Positions 47,120 to 56,456 are shown, numbered from the stretch's first letter. The stretch is 64,000 bases of DNA from Gemmatimonas aurantiaca (GCF_037190085.1 NZ_JBBCJO010000009.1:128289-192288), one strand, 5' to 3'. Translations and numbers: made by a program. The notes: a model not told the origin generated them from the letters alone.

Positions 47120-48162
47120 CCTCGCCCACGCTCACCTTCGCGCTGCTCCTGCTCGCCCTGCTGGTATGGATGTCGGTGCCGCTCATTCCCGCCGTGATGG
47201 AGCTCGTGCGTCCCCGCGACGCGGCTCCGCTGGATGCGGTGGGCAACGATGCCGGTAACCTCACGTACTTCGCCGAATCGTTCACCGCACGGGCCACACG
47301 CGAAGGGCTGCTTGGCACGATGGTGCCGCCCCGGCTCTCCGATGGTACGGAAGTGCGCACCCACTCGGTGGGTCAGCCACTGCCGAAACAGCGTGGCGCC
47401 TTCGAGGAGTTCGTCGTGCTCATGGACAGCGAGCCGCTGCCCGAGGGCACCGAACTGGCGAGTGAGTGCCTGGCCCGCCTGACGGTGCGAGGCAGTCCCA
47501 ACGTGACATATCGCGCGCTGCTCGGACAACGGGACATCTATCTCGCGCCGGGGTCGATGGTGCAGCGCTGGGTGCACTCCCGCGGACGTCTCGAAGTCGC
47601 CAACGATTGTCAGCTCTGGGGGCGCGCCACGGCCGATCGACAGATCATCCTGGGCACCAATGTGGCCTTCGAACGTCTGGAGTCGGATGTCATCCGCGTC
47701 ACGGACGTGGAAACGGCGGAGACGCCCGTTCTCCCGACGGGCGCCTATGAACGGTTCGTTCCCCGGAAAGCCCGCGAGCTTGGCCCTGCCTACTGGCGTG
47801 TCGAGGACGGTGTGTCCATTCCCGCCGGCAACGTGCTGATCGGCTCGCTCATCGCCACCGGCTCCATCGTGGTGAACGACGGCGCGCGCATCACCGGATC
47901 CATCAAAGCGCATGGCGAGATCATCGTGCGCAACGGCGCGGTCATCGTCGGATCCATTTCGGCGCGCGATCGCGTGACGATCGAACGTGGGGCGCGGGTG
48001 AGCGGCCCGGTCATCTCCGAGACGGCCGTGGTGGTCGAAGCCGCGGTCATCGGGGGCGCCGGCAAGCGCACCACCGTGACCGCACCCATCGTGCGGCTGC
48101 TTCCTGGGGCGACGATTTACGGCGCCGTCATGGCTGCGGCGGATGGGATGACGGTGAGCTGA
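47116..48162 (+). CDS. Membrane-anchored bactofilin-like beta-helix protein
   Basis: A 348-residue protein with one N-terminal TM helix (residues 6-28). Residues about 237-330 form regular right-handed beta-helix turns: IPAGNVLIGSLIATGSIVVN, GARITGSIKAHGEIIVRNGA, VIVGSISARDRVTIERGARV. This pattern is that of bactofilins and related polymer-forming proteins. Classical bactofilins are soluble and shorter, so this is a membrane-tethered variant with an extra 200-residue domain. Coupled by ATGA overlap to the glycosyltransferase, it may organise the synthase at one site of the cell. Its 3' end overlaps the convergent GT2 gene by 35 bp. Confidence 0.72.
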   Translation: MTSPTLTFALLLLALLVWMSVPLIPAVMELVRPRDAAPLDAVGNDAGNLTYFAESFTARATREGLLGTMVPPRLSDGTEVRTHSVGQPLPKQRGAFEEFVVLMDSEPLPEGTELASECLARLTVRGSPNVTYRALLGQRDIYLAPGSMVQRWVHSRGRLEVANDCQLWGRATADRQIILGTNVAFERLESDVIRVTDVETAETPVLPTGAYERFVPRKARELGPAYWRVEDGVSIPAGNVLIGSLIATGSIVVNDGARITGSIKAHGEIIVRNGAVIVGSISARDRVTIERGARVSGPVISETAVVVEAAVIGGAGKRTTVTAPIVRLLPGATIYGAVMAAADGMTVS

Positions 48163-48994
48163 TCGTCTTCGCTGGCGCCATCGCCCGGCGCCAGCGTACC
48201 CGGGCATCCCGAATCAATTGCAGCTCGCGGAGCGCCCGGAAAAAATCCCCACTGCGCACCTTCGAACCCGCCCGATGTTGCCACTCGGCGAGCGGTTGCT
48301 CATAGACGACATCGTCGATCGTGCGACGACCTTCGCACTGCAGCAACGCCTGCCCGCGTGTGAGGAGCTCCACATCGAAGATCCATCGCGAACGGAACGG
48401 CTCCGAAAGCGCGGTTTCCAGTAGCGGGGAGCACCGGAACAGCTTGGCGCCACATTGTGTGTCGTACGAATCGATCCCCAGCAGCAGCGAGCTGCACGTC
48501 GCGAAGAGCCGTCCGAGATAGTGTCGCAGAGGTCTTCGGGTGATGTGACGCCCGAGCGCCCGCAGACGGATTCCCCAGACCCACTGGATGTCGTCGCGAC
48601 GGGCGAGAGTCTCGCGCAGTGCCGGTAACTCCGTCAGCGGTGCCGACAGGTCCGCATCCCAGAAGCCGCACAGGCCGTCGGGTCGCATGGTCGCGACATG
48701 CAGCAGCCCCCGTCGCACGGCTTCGGCTTTGCCGCCATTCCGTGCGAGCGCCAGCAGTTCGATGCGATCGGGTGCCGCCGCACGCAGCGTTTCGAGTACA
48801 CGCGCGGTGTCATCGGTGCTGCCATCATCGACAAAGAGCAGCTGCAACCACGGGAACTGCTGCAGCGCCGACTGAAAAGCCCCCCCATCGAGACGATGGG
48901 CTTCGTTGTAACACGGGACCACGAGGACCAGCGGCAACGATGACACCGGCGATGACACCGGCGACGGTACCGACGGCGACGGGCTCGCGTGCAT
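48128..48994 (-). CDS. Family 2 glycosyltransferase (dolichyl-phosphate glucosyltransferase-like)
   Basis: A 288-residue soluble GT2 enzyme. LVVPCYNEAHRLDGG, FVDDGSTDDTARVLE, and WDADLSAPLTEL (DxD) are typical of enzymes like ALG5/DPM1 that load a sugar onto a polyprenyl phosphate. KLFRCSPLLETALSEPFRSR further supports this subgroup. The start is followed by a Ser/Pro-rich stretch (PSPSVPSPVSSPVSS). It closes the minus-strand operon after the methyltransferase (two bases apart) and could supply lipid-linked sugar to the GT39-like protein. Confidence 0.87.
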   Translation of the reverse strand: MHASPSPSVPSPVSSPVSSLPLVLVVPCYNEAHRLDGGAFQSALQQFPWLQLLFVDDGSTDDTARVLETLRAAAPDRIELLALARNGGKAEAVRRGLLHVATMRPDGLCGFWDADLSAPLTELPALRETLARRDDIQWVWGIRLRALGRHITRRPLRHYLGRLFATCSSLLLGIDSYDTQCGAKLFRCSPLLETALSEPFRSRWIFDVELLTRGQALLQCEGRRTIDDVVYEQPLAEWQHRAGSKVRSGDFFRALRELQLIRDARVRWRRAMAPAKTISSPSSHPPQP

Positions 48995-48996
48995 CG

Positions 48997-49719
48997 TCAG
49001 GCAGCGCGCGCGACGGCGATCAGGGACAGCCCCACGGGCAATGTGCGGGCCGGAATCCAGACACGTTCCAGACGCCAGAGACGGTACAGCAGCGCATTCA
49101 CGGTGGAAGATGGCTGCAACGCCTCCACGCGATAGCCGAACACTCGTTCCTTCACGCGCTGCGCGATCGCCAGGGGCAGCAGGAGCATGTTCATGTAGCT
49201 GAGATACTCCACGCGCATGCCGGCCGCCGCGAGATGCGCGCGCAGTGTCGTCTCGGTATAGCGACGATAGTGGTTGTGCACTTCATCGTGCGGCCCCCAC
49301 AACCACGGTAGGGCCGGCACCGTCAAGACGAGCGCGCCACCGACCGAAAGCCGCGAACGCAATGCCTGCAGCGATTCGACCGGCGCGGGAAGATGCTCCA
49401 ACACGTCGAAGAGACCGATCAGATCGAATGACTGGTCATCGAATGGGATGCCATCCGGCAACGATCCGCGGTCGATCGTTCCCAGGCCGAGCGCCCGCGC
49501 CGCTTCGCATGCTTCGGCGTCATACTCGAACCCGTAGAGGGATCCGAACTGCGACAGCAGGGCCAGATTCCCACCTGATCCGCATCCGGCATCGAGAACC
49601 GTGGCCTGCGCAGGCAGTGGCAGGCGCCGGATGGCGCGCTCGATGAAATCCCGACGGCCACGGAACCACCAGTGATCCCGTTCGGATTCGGCCATCAGAG
49701 CAAAGGCGTCGCGATCCAT
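48997..49719 (-). CDS. Class I SAM-dependent methyltransferase
   Basis: A 240-residue methyltransferase. The SAM motif I VLDAGCGSGGNLALLSQFG is near residues 42-60, and DLIGLFDVLEHLPAP and GGALVLTVPALPWLWGPHDE are the later motifs. MDRDAFALMAESERDHWWFR is a start seen in methyltransferases of polysaccharide clusters. I chose ATG 49719; the open frame begins 18 codons earlier inside the upstream gene. It is 13 bp after the GT39-like gene and probably modifies a polymer or lipid-linked sugar. Confidence 0.88.
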   Translation of the reverse strand: MDRDAFALMAESERDHWWFRGRRDFIERAIRRLPLPAQATVLDAGCGSGGNLALLSQFGSLYGFEYDAEACEAARALGLGTIDRGSLPDGIPFDDQSFDLIGLFDVLEHLPAPVESLQALRSRLSVGGALVLTVPALPWLWGPHDEVHNHYRRYTETTLRAHLAAAGMRVEYLSYMNMLLLPLAIAQRVKERVFGYRVEALQPSSTVNALLYRLWRLERVWIPARTLPVGLSLIAVARAA

Positions 49720-49732
49720 GGCTGTTCGAAGA

Positions 49733-51724
49733 CTATTCCAGTCGCCAGAGCGACGTGGACGGCCAGTTGGCACGGGACCAGCGTTCGACGAGATGCATCG
49801 GCAGGACCTGCGTGTATTGCGCCTCTTCCGATTCCAGCACGAGCAGATACTCGTAGCCCTGACGCTTCACATCGTCGGGCGTGAAATGCCGGAAGGGGGT
49901 GAGTACCCGATGCCGATAGTCCGCGCCCATCGCGTAGTATCCCGAGGGCTGCGCGGCGAGATTGAGAATGCGCGACGGCGGCAGCGAGTCGATCACCGCG
50001 GGCACCGGCGCCTGTGCGTTGTGGAACAGCATGTTGTACGCCGCCCCTCCGGACAATTCGAATCCGAGTCCCGCCATCGTTCCGACGATCGCGAGTGCCG
50101 TCACGCCCTGCAACAGGCGCGAGGGGAACCTCGTCAGCAGACTGCCGACAAAGACGAACGACAGGAGAATGGAGAACAGTCCGTAGCGCGGCACGAGCAC
50201 GCCCGTGCGCACCCAGGCCAGCAGTGACGCGACGAACACCAGCAGCAGCAACCGGTGCAGACGCGAACCACGTCCCGTCCACGGAGCCAGGAGTACGGCG
50301 AGCACCACCACGGCGGCCACGGTGGCGCCCAGCCCCGTTTCGAATCCGGCAATGTGCCCCGTCTCCGTCCACGGGTACACCAGCCGCTCCAGGAACGTCC
50401 GGGGACCCGGCGCGCCCGCGAGCAGATCGCCGAGCGGGATGCCCGGCAGTCCGGCGACCGACAGAGGATAGATCGGATTCCCGTCCCGCACGGCATTGCG
50501 CAGATACCAGAAGAGCATGCCGGGCAGAATGCCTGCGGCATACCACACGCCCTGTCGCAACAACGACCGCACATCGATCAACGGCTGCTCGAAGTCATCG
50601 CGCGGCGCGCCCCGATTGGCATACCAGGCCCAGAACACCGTCAATACGAACGCCGGCGGGCCGGCAGAGTACTTCGCGCCCATGGCCAGACCAAGCGCCA
50701 GGCCGAATGCAAAACTGAGATGGCGATCCTGCGCACCACCACGGACCCAGAGCAACAACACCCAGGTCGCGAGCAGCAGGCACAGCGCGGTGAACGTGTC
50801 GCTGTATACGACGATGCTCTGATAGGCGAGCACCTGCAGCGAGGCAGCTGCCAACGCGGACATGCGCGCGGCTGTCACGGACTGACCGATTTCCCGTGCC
50901 AGACGATAGACCACCCAGAGCGCGGCCACGCTGCTCATGTACGAGGCGAGAAACGCGAACCGGTCGCTCCCCAGGGTGAGCAACCAGCGCACCAGCAACT
51001 CGAAGTTGCCGGGATAGTAGGTCACCACTTCGCCATCGACGCCCGTTTCCAGGCGATGCGTCACGAGCCAGCGCGCGGGACGTGCCACGTGATCGCTGAA
51101 CGAGTCATACCCCTGCAGCGCGGAGAGACCGGCCAGGAGCACGATCAACCAGAAGACGACGGCGATTCCCGACAGTGCCCACAGTATCCATGGCGCAACG
51201 ACGAGTGCGTCGTCGCGGTCCACCGTCTCGCGCGTGTCCCGCCACACGTTCACCGGCACCACCCGGTGAATCATCACGATCACCAACGATGCCCCGAGCA
51301 ACTGCATGCCGGCGATGACCGGTGTGGTGAACGCCCCCTGACCATCGGGCCAACGCACGAGAGCGATCAGCAGGGGCGGCACCACGCCCACGCCCATGGC
51401 GGTCAACCAGCCCAGGGGAGCGGCCTGCGGTGCTCCCCGCATGGCACCCGCGACACGGATGCCGGCCATGATCGTCGCGCTCATTCCGAGCACGCTGGCC
51501 ATCATGTCGAACCGTCCGATCGGGACCAGGAAGGGGATCCGATGCAGAACGGGATCGGCGGCGTACGACCGCAGAACGAAGCCGAGGAAGGCGGCATGTT
51601 CCCGCCAGAGCGTCACCGCATGGCTCGTGAAGAGCCAGACCACCAGACTGACGGCAGCCGTCGCGCCAACGATCAATGCCGCGCGACGCCGACGCTCCAT
51701 CCATCGTTCTCCGGCGAGCGGCAC
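49733..51724 (-). CDS. GT39-like polytopic glycosyltransferase
   Basis: A 663-residue protein with about eleven membrane helices spread over residues 15-530 and a C-terminal soluble part of 110 residues. A loop with TGVDGEVVTYYPGNFELLVR and AMGAKYSAGPP resembles GT-C enzymes such as the dolichyl-phosphate-mannose mannosyltransferase family, which use polyprenyl-phosphate sugars. The N-terminal catalytic Asp/Glu loop is not clear, so the family call is tentative. It lies three bases after the YaiO gene and 13 before the methyltransferase. Confidence 0.7.
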   Translation of the reverse strand: MPLAGERWMERRRRAALIVGATAAVSLVVWLFTSHAVTLWREHAAFLGFVLRSYAADPVLHRIPFLVPIGRFDMMASVLGMSATIMAGIRVAGAMRGAPQAAPLGWLTAMGVGVVPPLLIALVRWPDGQGAFTTPVIAGMQLLGASLVIVMIHRVVPVNVWRDTRETVDRDDALVVAPWILWALSGIAVVFWLIVLLAGLSALQGYDSFSDHVARPARWLVTHRLETGVDGEVVTYYPGNFELLVRWLLTLGSDRFAFLASYMSSVAALWVVYRLAREIGQSVTAARMSALAAASLQVLAYQSIVVYSDTFTALCLLLATWVLLLWVRGGAQDRHLSFAFGLALGLAMGAKYSAGPPAFVLTVFWAWYANRGAPRDDFEQPLIDVRSLLRQGVWYAAGILPGMLFWYLRNAVRDGNPIYPLSVAGLPGIPLGDLLAGAPGPRTFLERLVYPWTETGHIAGFETGLGATVAAVVVLAVLLAPWTGRGSRLHRLLLLVFVASLLAWVRTGVLVPRYGLFSILLSFVFVGSLLTRFPSRLLQGVTALAIVGTMAGLGFELSGGAAYNMLFHNAQAPVPAVIDSLPPSRILNLAAQPSGYYAMGADYRHRVLTPFRHFTPDDVKRQGYEYLLVLESEEAQYTQVLPMHLVERWSRANWPSTSLWRLE

Positions 51725-51727
51725 GCG

Positions 51728-52615
51728 TCAGAAATCGATGAAATACGTCAGCCCGATCGCCTGGCGATTGAACACGTCCACCTTGCGCTCGTAGTCGAGA
51801 CGCACCGACACGCCACTGCCTTTCGTGATCCACTTGGAGGCGAAGGCGGAGACGAACTGACTGCGGAATCGCGCATCGAACGGTGTGGTCGACAGCAGAC
51901 GATAGGCTTCATTGCCCGAGCCGACGCCACCACCCACCCAGAACTTCCCCTGTGTGCCCCACTGTCCGCCGGCCTGCCAGGCGCTCGAGCGGGCGCCGCT
52001 CGCCCGGTCTTCGTTGAGGAAGACGGCGGCATTGTAGATCCCGCGTCCGCGATACACCATCGATCCCAGCGAAACGATCTGTCCGCCGGCGCGCTTGTCC
52101 GTGTAGCGCAGATCGGTTATGCCGGCGGAGACGAGCACGCCTTTCACTTTCGGCACGGCGATGAACACACTCGCATCGCTGCGCAGCTTCGGAAAGAGCA
52201 CGGTGCCCTTGTCCGGCGCCGAGCCGATGCCGACGATGGCGTACATCCAGGGCGCGATGTTGATGTACGATCCGGCGCCGTACACCTGCTGCCGTCCATT
52301 CGGGCGGGACTGCGTGCCCACACTCACGAAGGGACTCAGCTTCGCGGACGAATAGAGCAGACGCGCATCCTGCCCCTGCCAGACCCCATAGCCATTGTCG
52401 GCGGAACTGTAGAACGTCGACACCTGCAGATGCCACGAGGCAGGCTGCTCGGCCGCGGGCGGCGCCACGACACGGGCGCTGTCGCCGGTCTGCGCCTCGA
52501 GAATGTGCGGCGTCGACAGCAAGGCGGACGGCAGCGCCAGGAGCAGAAGCGCGCGTGTGAGGAAGGATGTGCGGACGGAAGACAAGCGCGGTCCCGCTCC
52601 AGGAGCAGATGTCAC
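51728..52615 (-). CDS. YaiO-family outer membrane beta-barrel protein
   Basis: A 295-residue protein with a signal peptide (LTRALLLLALPSALLSTPHI, cleavage near EAQ) and a C-terminal region of alternating beta strands ending in LTYFIDF, an aromatic C-terminus as in outer membrane barrels. The strand pattern (AWDAV-like short turns; VYGAGSYINIAPWMYAIVGI; SVRLDYERKVDVFNRQAIGL) fits the YaiO family, often encoded with glycosyltransferases. The start is GTG at 52615. It is the first gene of the minus-strand operon. A perfect 20-bp palindrome lies 83 bases upstream. Confidence 0.75.
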   Translation of the reverse strand: MTSAPGAGPRLSSVRTSFLTRALLLLALPSALLSTPHILEAQTGDSARVVAPPAAEQPASWHLQVSTFYSSADNGYGVWQGQDARLLYSSAKLSPFVSVGTQSRPNGRQQVYGAGSYINIAPWMYAIVGIGSAPDKGTVLFPKLRSDASVFIAVPKVKGVLVSAGITDLRYTDKRAGGQIVSLGSMVYRGRGIYNAAVFLNEDRASGARSSAWQAGGQWGTQGKFWVGGGVGSGNEAYRLLSTTPFDARFRSQFVSAFASKWITKGSGVSVRLDYERKVDVFNRQAIGLTYFIDF

Positions 52616-52697
52616 GAAACTGATGCAGGGGTGTCTGCTGCAGGACGCACGACCGGGGTATCACGTCACCGGCATCATCCGCACGTCACCCCTGCAG

Positions 52698-52717
52698 ATC
52701 GGGTGTGCACACCCGAT
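52698..52717. promoter_or_regulatory. Perfect 20-bp palindrome upstream of the YaiO operon
   Basis: ATCGGGTGTGCACACCCGAT reads the same on both strands. It lies in the gap between rpsG and the YaiO gene, a place where a regulator dimer could bind. A second hairpin GTGCCCG-CCGT-CGGGCAC is at 52733-52750. No -35/-10 pair was identified next to it. Confidence 0.4.
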
Positions 52718-52797
52718 GGCCATGCTACAAACGTGCCCGCCGTCGGGCACTTTCGCCAGTGAAGGCGTCACGCGGCCGGCACGCCATTCTGGAAAAT

Positions 52798-52831
52798 ACG
52801 AAGGCCCCGGGAGTTTTCCCGGGGCCTTCGT
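52798..52831 (-). terminator. Intrinsic terminator after rpsG
   Basis: The arms 52798-52812 and 52817-52831 pair perfectly over 15 bases (AAGGCCCCGGGA core) around a 4-base loop, with a T-rich ATTTTCC beyond on the minus strand. It lies about 25 bases after the rpsG stop codon. Confidence 0.88.
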
Positions 52832-52856
52832 TGCGAAGCCGGATGGCTTCGTGGAC

Positions 52857-53323
52857 TCACCAGCGATAGTGCGCGAACGCCTTGTTGGCTTCGGCCATGC
52901 GATGTGTGTCTTCCTTCTTCTTGATCGCATTGCCTTCGCCGCGGGAGGCGGCCAGCACTTCGGCCGCGAGCTTCTCCTTCATGCTCTTCTCGTTGCGGTC
53001 ACGCGAGTAGCTGATCAACCAGCGCATGGCCAGCGCCGTGCGGCGGTCCTGACGGACTTCCACGGGCACCTGGTACGTCGCACCACCGACGCGGCGGCTC
53101 TTCACCTCGACGACCGGCTTGAGGTTGTTCAGCGCCTGCTTGAAGACGCCCACACCGGGCTGGCTGGTCTTCGCTTCGACGATGTCCATCGCGCCGTAGA
53201 AGATGCCTTCGGCGGTGGACTTCTTGCCCTGGATCATCAGGGAGTTGATGAACTTCGAAACGGTCTGGCTATCGTAGCGCGCGTCGGGGAGGACGGTGCG
53301 CTTCACGGCGCTCTTGCGGCGGC

Positions 53324-53327
<4 letters not shown>
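52857..53327 (-). CDS. rpsG: 30S ribosomal protein S7
   Basis: A 156-residue S7 (uS7), which nucleates the 30S head. SRRKSAVKRTVLPDARYDSQ and the closing EDTHRMAEANKAFAHYRW are standard. The start is GTG, overlapping the rpsL stop (GTGA), with a strong GGAGGT eight bases upstream inside the rpsL end. fusA, the usual next gene, is not here; a terminator and the polysaccharide genes follow instead. Confidence 0.97.
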
Positions 53328-53728
<401 letters not shown>

Positions 53729-53882
53729 CAGGTTCTGGTAGCCCGACGGCAGGGCCGACGGGACGTTCGTACTCCGACTTCTACGTGGATCGCCTCGCCC
53801 ACAAACACGCCGGAAAGCGTGAAACACCAAGGGCACGCAACAGCACAGGTCCGAATGCGAGGCGGCACGGAACAGAATCCTA

Positions 53883-53911
53883 AGCTTAGTCCACTCGGTG
53901 GGTACGGTCAA
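53883..53911 (-). promoter_or_regulatory. Sigma-70-type promoter of rpsL-rpsG
   Basis: On the minus strand TTGACC (53911-53906) and TAAGCT (53888-53883) are separated by exactly 17 bases. It is the best promoter match seen in the window. Transcription should start near 53876, giving a leader of about 148 bases before rpsL. Confidence 0.7.
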
Positions 53912-53966
53912 CCGGCCAGACCTCCACAGGCCCCGCCCCGTGCCCCATCCGCCTGTCTGCCCGGCG

Positions 53967-54106
53967 CCCGGCTGCCCCGGCTGCCCCGGCTGCCCCGGCT
54001 GCCTCGGCTGCCCCGGCTGCCCCGGCTGCCCCGGCTGCCCCGGCTGCCCCGGCTGCCCCGGCTGCCCCGGCTGCCCCGGCTGCCCCGGCTGCCCCGGCTG
54101 CCCCGG
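53967..54106. repeat. 9-bp tandem repeat (minisatellite), about 15.5 units
   Basis: The unit CCCGGCTGC is repeated fifteen times without gaps and followed by a partial unit. Only unit 5 (54003-54011) differs, with T for C at its second base. The array lies 56 bases upstream of the rpsL -35 box. The unit length is a multiple of three, so in each frame it encodes a three-residue repeat, for example Gly-Gln-Pro on the minus strand. Confidence 0.95.
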
Positions 54107-54433
54107 CCGGAAGGTACTCCGAACCATGGCCGAAACCCGGGCCGGGCATCGTGCGAAAGACCCTGTGGTGTCACAGGAGCGACGCCACCCTCCGGCCTCC
54201 GGTGGTGTCTCATCTGGTGTCGCTGGGTGGTGTCTCGCCTGGTCCCGAGTCTCAACCCGTGTCTTAACGGGAAGAGGGAACGTGTCGTCACGAGCATCAG
54301 GGCGGGCAACAGGAACCGGGCGGGCGGGAAGTCACAGCGCACGCCATCATCCGCCTCCCGGGACCGTCGACGGTTCCCGTTCTTCCTGTACATTGCATCA
54401 CCCGATCCAGTCCGAGACCCACCGGGATGTCCC

Positions 54434-56425
54434 GTGAGTGATTTTCAGTCCCGCCTGCAACGCGCCCTCGACGCCGACTTCCTGATTCAGCGGGAACTCG
54501 GTGGCGCCGGCATGTCCCGTGTGTTCGTGGCCACCGAGCGCGCTCTGCAGCGCACGGTGGTCGTCAAAGTGCTGCCCCCCGAACTCGCGGCCGGCGTGAA
54601 CGTCGACCGGTTCCGCCGCGAGATCCAGCTCGCCGCCCAGTTGCAGCATCCGCACATCGTCCCGCTGCTGTCCGCCGGAGACGACCACGGCCTGCTGTGG
54701 TTCTCGATGCCCTACATCGAGGGCGAGTCCCTGCGCGGTGCCCTGCAACGCCAGAAGCGCCTGCCGGCGCGCGACGTGGTGCGCATCCTGCACGATGTGG
54801 TCGATGCGCTGGCCTACGCCCATGCCCGCGGCATCGTACACCGGGACATCAAGCCCGACAACATCCTCACCTCGGGGATGCACGCCCTCGTCACCGACTT
54901 CGGGGTGGCCAAGGCGCTGAGCGCGGCCAGTCCGGTCCCTGGCGGCACCACCACCGGCATGGCGATCGGGACCCCGGCCTACATGGCCCCCGAGCAGCTC
55001 GCGGCCGATCCGGCCGCCGATCACCGGGTCGACCTGTATGGCGTGGGGCTGCTGGCCTACGAACTGCTCACCGGTGCCGGCCCTTTCAGCGGCTCTTCGC
55101 CCCAGGCCACGCTGGCCGCGCAGCTGACACAGATGCCGGAGCCGCCGCATCGTTCGTTCAGTGACATCCCCGAGGCGCTCTCCAACCTCGTCATGCACTG
55201 CCTCGAAAAGGACGCCAGCAAGCGGCCGGCCTCGGCCAGGGCGTTGCTCGCCGAACTCGAGGCGCTGCCGCCCACGTCGAGTGGAGCAACGCTGCCCATA
55301 CGACGCTCCCGGCGGAAGACATGGGTCGGTGTCGCCGTGGGCATGTTCGCGCTGGCCACCGCGGCGCTGGCCCTGCTGCAATCGGACGGCACCGGCGGTG
55401 CCGGTGACGCCGAGGCGCTGCGGGCCCGCGATGCGGGCCCCACCGGTGGCGCCCGATCCATGGAGATCGCGCGCGCTCGGACGAACGCGGATTCCCTGGC
55501 GCTCCGCGGAACGTTACCCGAAACGATTCCCGTCTTTCGCGAAATCACCGACGGAACGCCCACCACGACGGTGCCCCTCGTGATCACGCGGGCGGAATCG
55601 CTCGCCATCGCGGAGGCCGTGCGCAAACGACAGACCACCGAGGCGGCCCGCAGACGGAACGATTCGCTCGTTTCGAATGCCGTCGCGCCGGCGGTCTCCG
55701 CAGCACCAGCGGCGCAACCTTCGGCCGCCAGCGAGATCAGAGGCACCGGCGGCACCGGCAGTCACGGCCCGGCGAATGGGCCATCGTCATCGGGCACGAC
55801 CGCGCGCATCATCGTACGCACGGGAGACGGCAGCACGACCTCGATCGATCGCGACATGCTGCTCGCCGAGGTGGGACGCATCTTCGCCGACTCGATGAGT
55901 CGTGCGTTGCTGCACATGGATTCGGCCCTTTCCCGCGTCCCGCGCATGGTGCCGATCGATCCACCGCGCGGCGGTCCCGGATTCACGCCCATGATGGCGC
56001 CGCCCACGGATGCCCGCCTGCGCATCGTGGTCGCGGACTTCAACAACACGACGGGCCGTCGCGATCTGACCGTCGTGGCCCGTGAGGCGTCGCGACAATT
56101 GCGCGATGCCATCGCGGACGACCGTTTCGACGTGGTCAACCGCGACATCACCGAGCGCGCCACCCGGATCGCGAGCGATCGCATGACGATGGGCTGGTCC
56201 CTGCGCGCCGACTACGTGGTGAGTGGCGTGATCACCACGCGCGGCGATTCGACGGTGCTGGTCACACTGCTCACCGACGTGCGCACGGGGCGATACTCGC
56301 GGGCCTTCGAAAGCGTGACGCCCACGAACGATCTCCATCGCAGCTTCGAGGCCGCGCAACGACAGGTGGTGGCGTGGCTGGACACGGCGGCGACCGTAGG
56401 CCCGCGGCGAGGCGGGGGGCGGTGA
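54434..56425 (+). CDS. Membrane Ser/Thr protein kinase with C-terminal extracytoplasmic domain
   Basis: A 663-residue kinase starting at GTG 54434. The N-terminal Hanks-type domain is complete: Gly-rich loop LGGAGMSRVF, catalytic Lys K45, HRDIKPDN at 136-143, DFG at 155-157 and APE at 185-187. One TM helix (297-316) is followed by an Ala/Thr-rich stalk and a folded domain (about 530-660; LRIVVADFNNTTGRRDLTVV, RFDVVNRDITERATRIASDR) resembling FlgO/TolB-N-type beta-alpha modules often found after such kinases. It may sense an envelope signal. The longer open frame upstream runs into the minisatellite and is rejected. Confidence 0.93.
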   Translation: MSDFQSRLQRALDADFLIQRELGGAGMSRVFVATERALQRTVVVKVLPPELAAGVNVDRFRREIQLAAQLQHPHIVPLLSAGDDHGLLWFSMPYIEGESLRGALQRQKRLPARDVVRILHDVVDALAYAHARGIVHRDIKPDNILTSGMHALVTDFGVAKALSAASPVPGGTTTGMAIGTPAYMAPEQLAADPAADHRVDLYGVGLLAYELLTGAGPFSGSSPQATLAAQLTQMPEPPHRSFSDIPEALSNLVMHCLEKDASKRPASARALLAELEALPPTSSGATLPIRRSRRKTWVGVAVGMFALATAALALLQSDGTGGAGDAEALRARDAGPTGGARSMEIARARTNADSLALRGTLPETIPVFREITDGTPTTTVPLVITRAESLAIAEAVRKRQTTEAARRRNDSLVSNAVAPAVSAAPAAQPSAASEIRGTGGTGSHGPANGPSSSGTTARIIVRTGDGSTTSIDRDMLLAEVGRIFADSMSRALLHMDSALSRVPRMVPIDPPRGGPGFTPMMAPPTDARLRIVVADFNNTTGRRDLTVVAREASRQLRDAIADDRFDVVNRDITERATRIASDRMTMGWSLRADYVVSGVITTRGDSTVLVTLLTDVRTGRYSRAFESVTPTNDLHRSFEAAQRQVVAWLDTAATVGPRRGGGR

Positions 56426-56456
56426 TCGGGGCTTGGGTTTCAGACTGCTGATGTCT

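Larger units (their letters stand above)
53729..54433. other. Gene-free divergent region between rpsL and the kinase gene
   Basis: A 705-bp region. It holds the rpsL promoter (53883-53911), the 9-bp minisatellite (53967-54106) and a leader before the kinase start. The stretch 54170-54240 has TGGTGTC repeated several times on the plus strand. A weak -10-like TACATT lies at 54388-54393 before the kinase gene. Confidence 0.55.

Noticed and set aside
53967..54106. CRISPR-like array
   Set aside because: The repeats are 9 bp and adjacent with no spacers.
53729..54127. N-terminal extension of rpsL containing a Gly-Gln-Pro repeat
   Set aside because: The frame is open, but a good promoter lies inside it, S12 starts at MPTINQ, and 9-bp repeats cannot introduce stops by length change.
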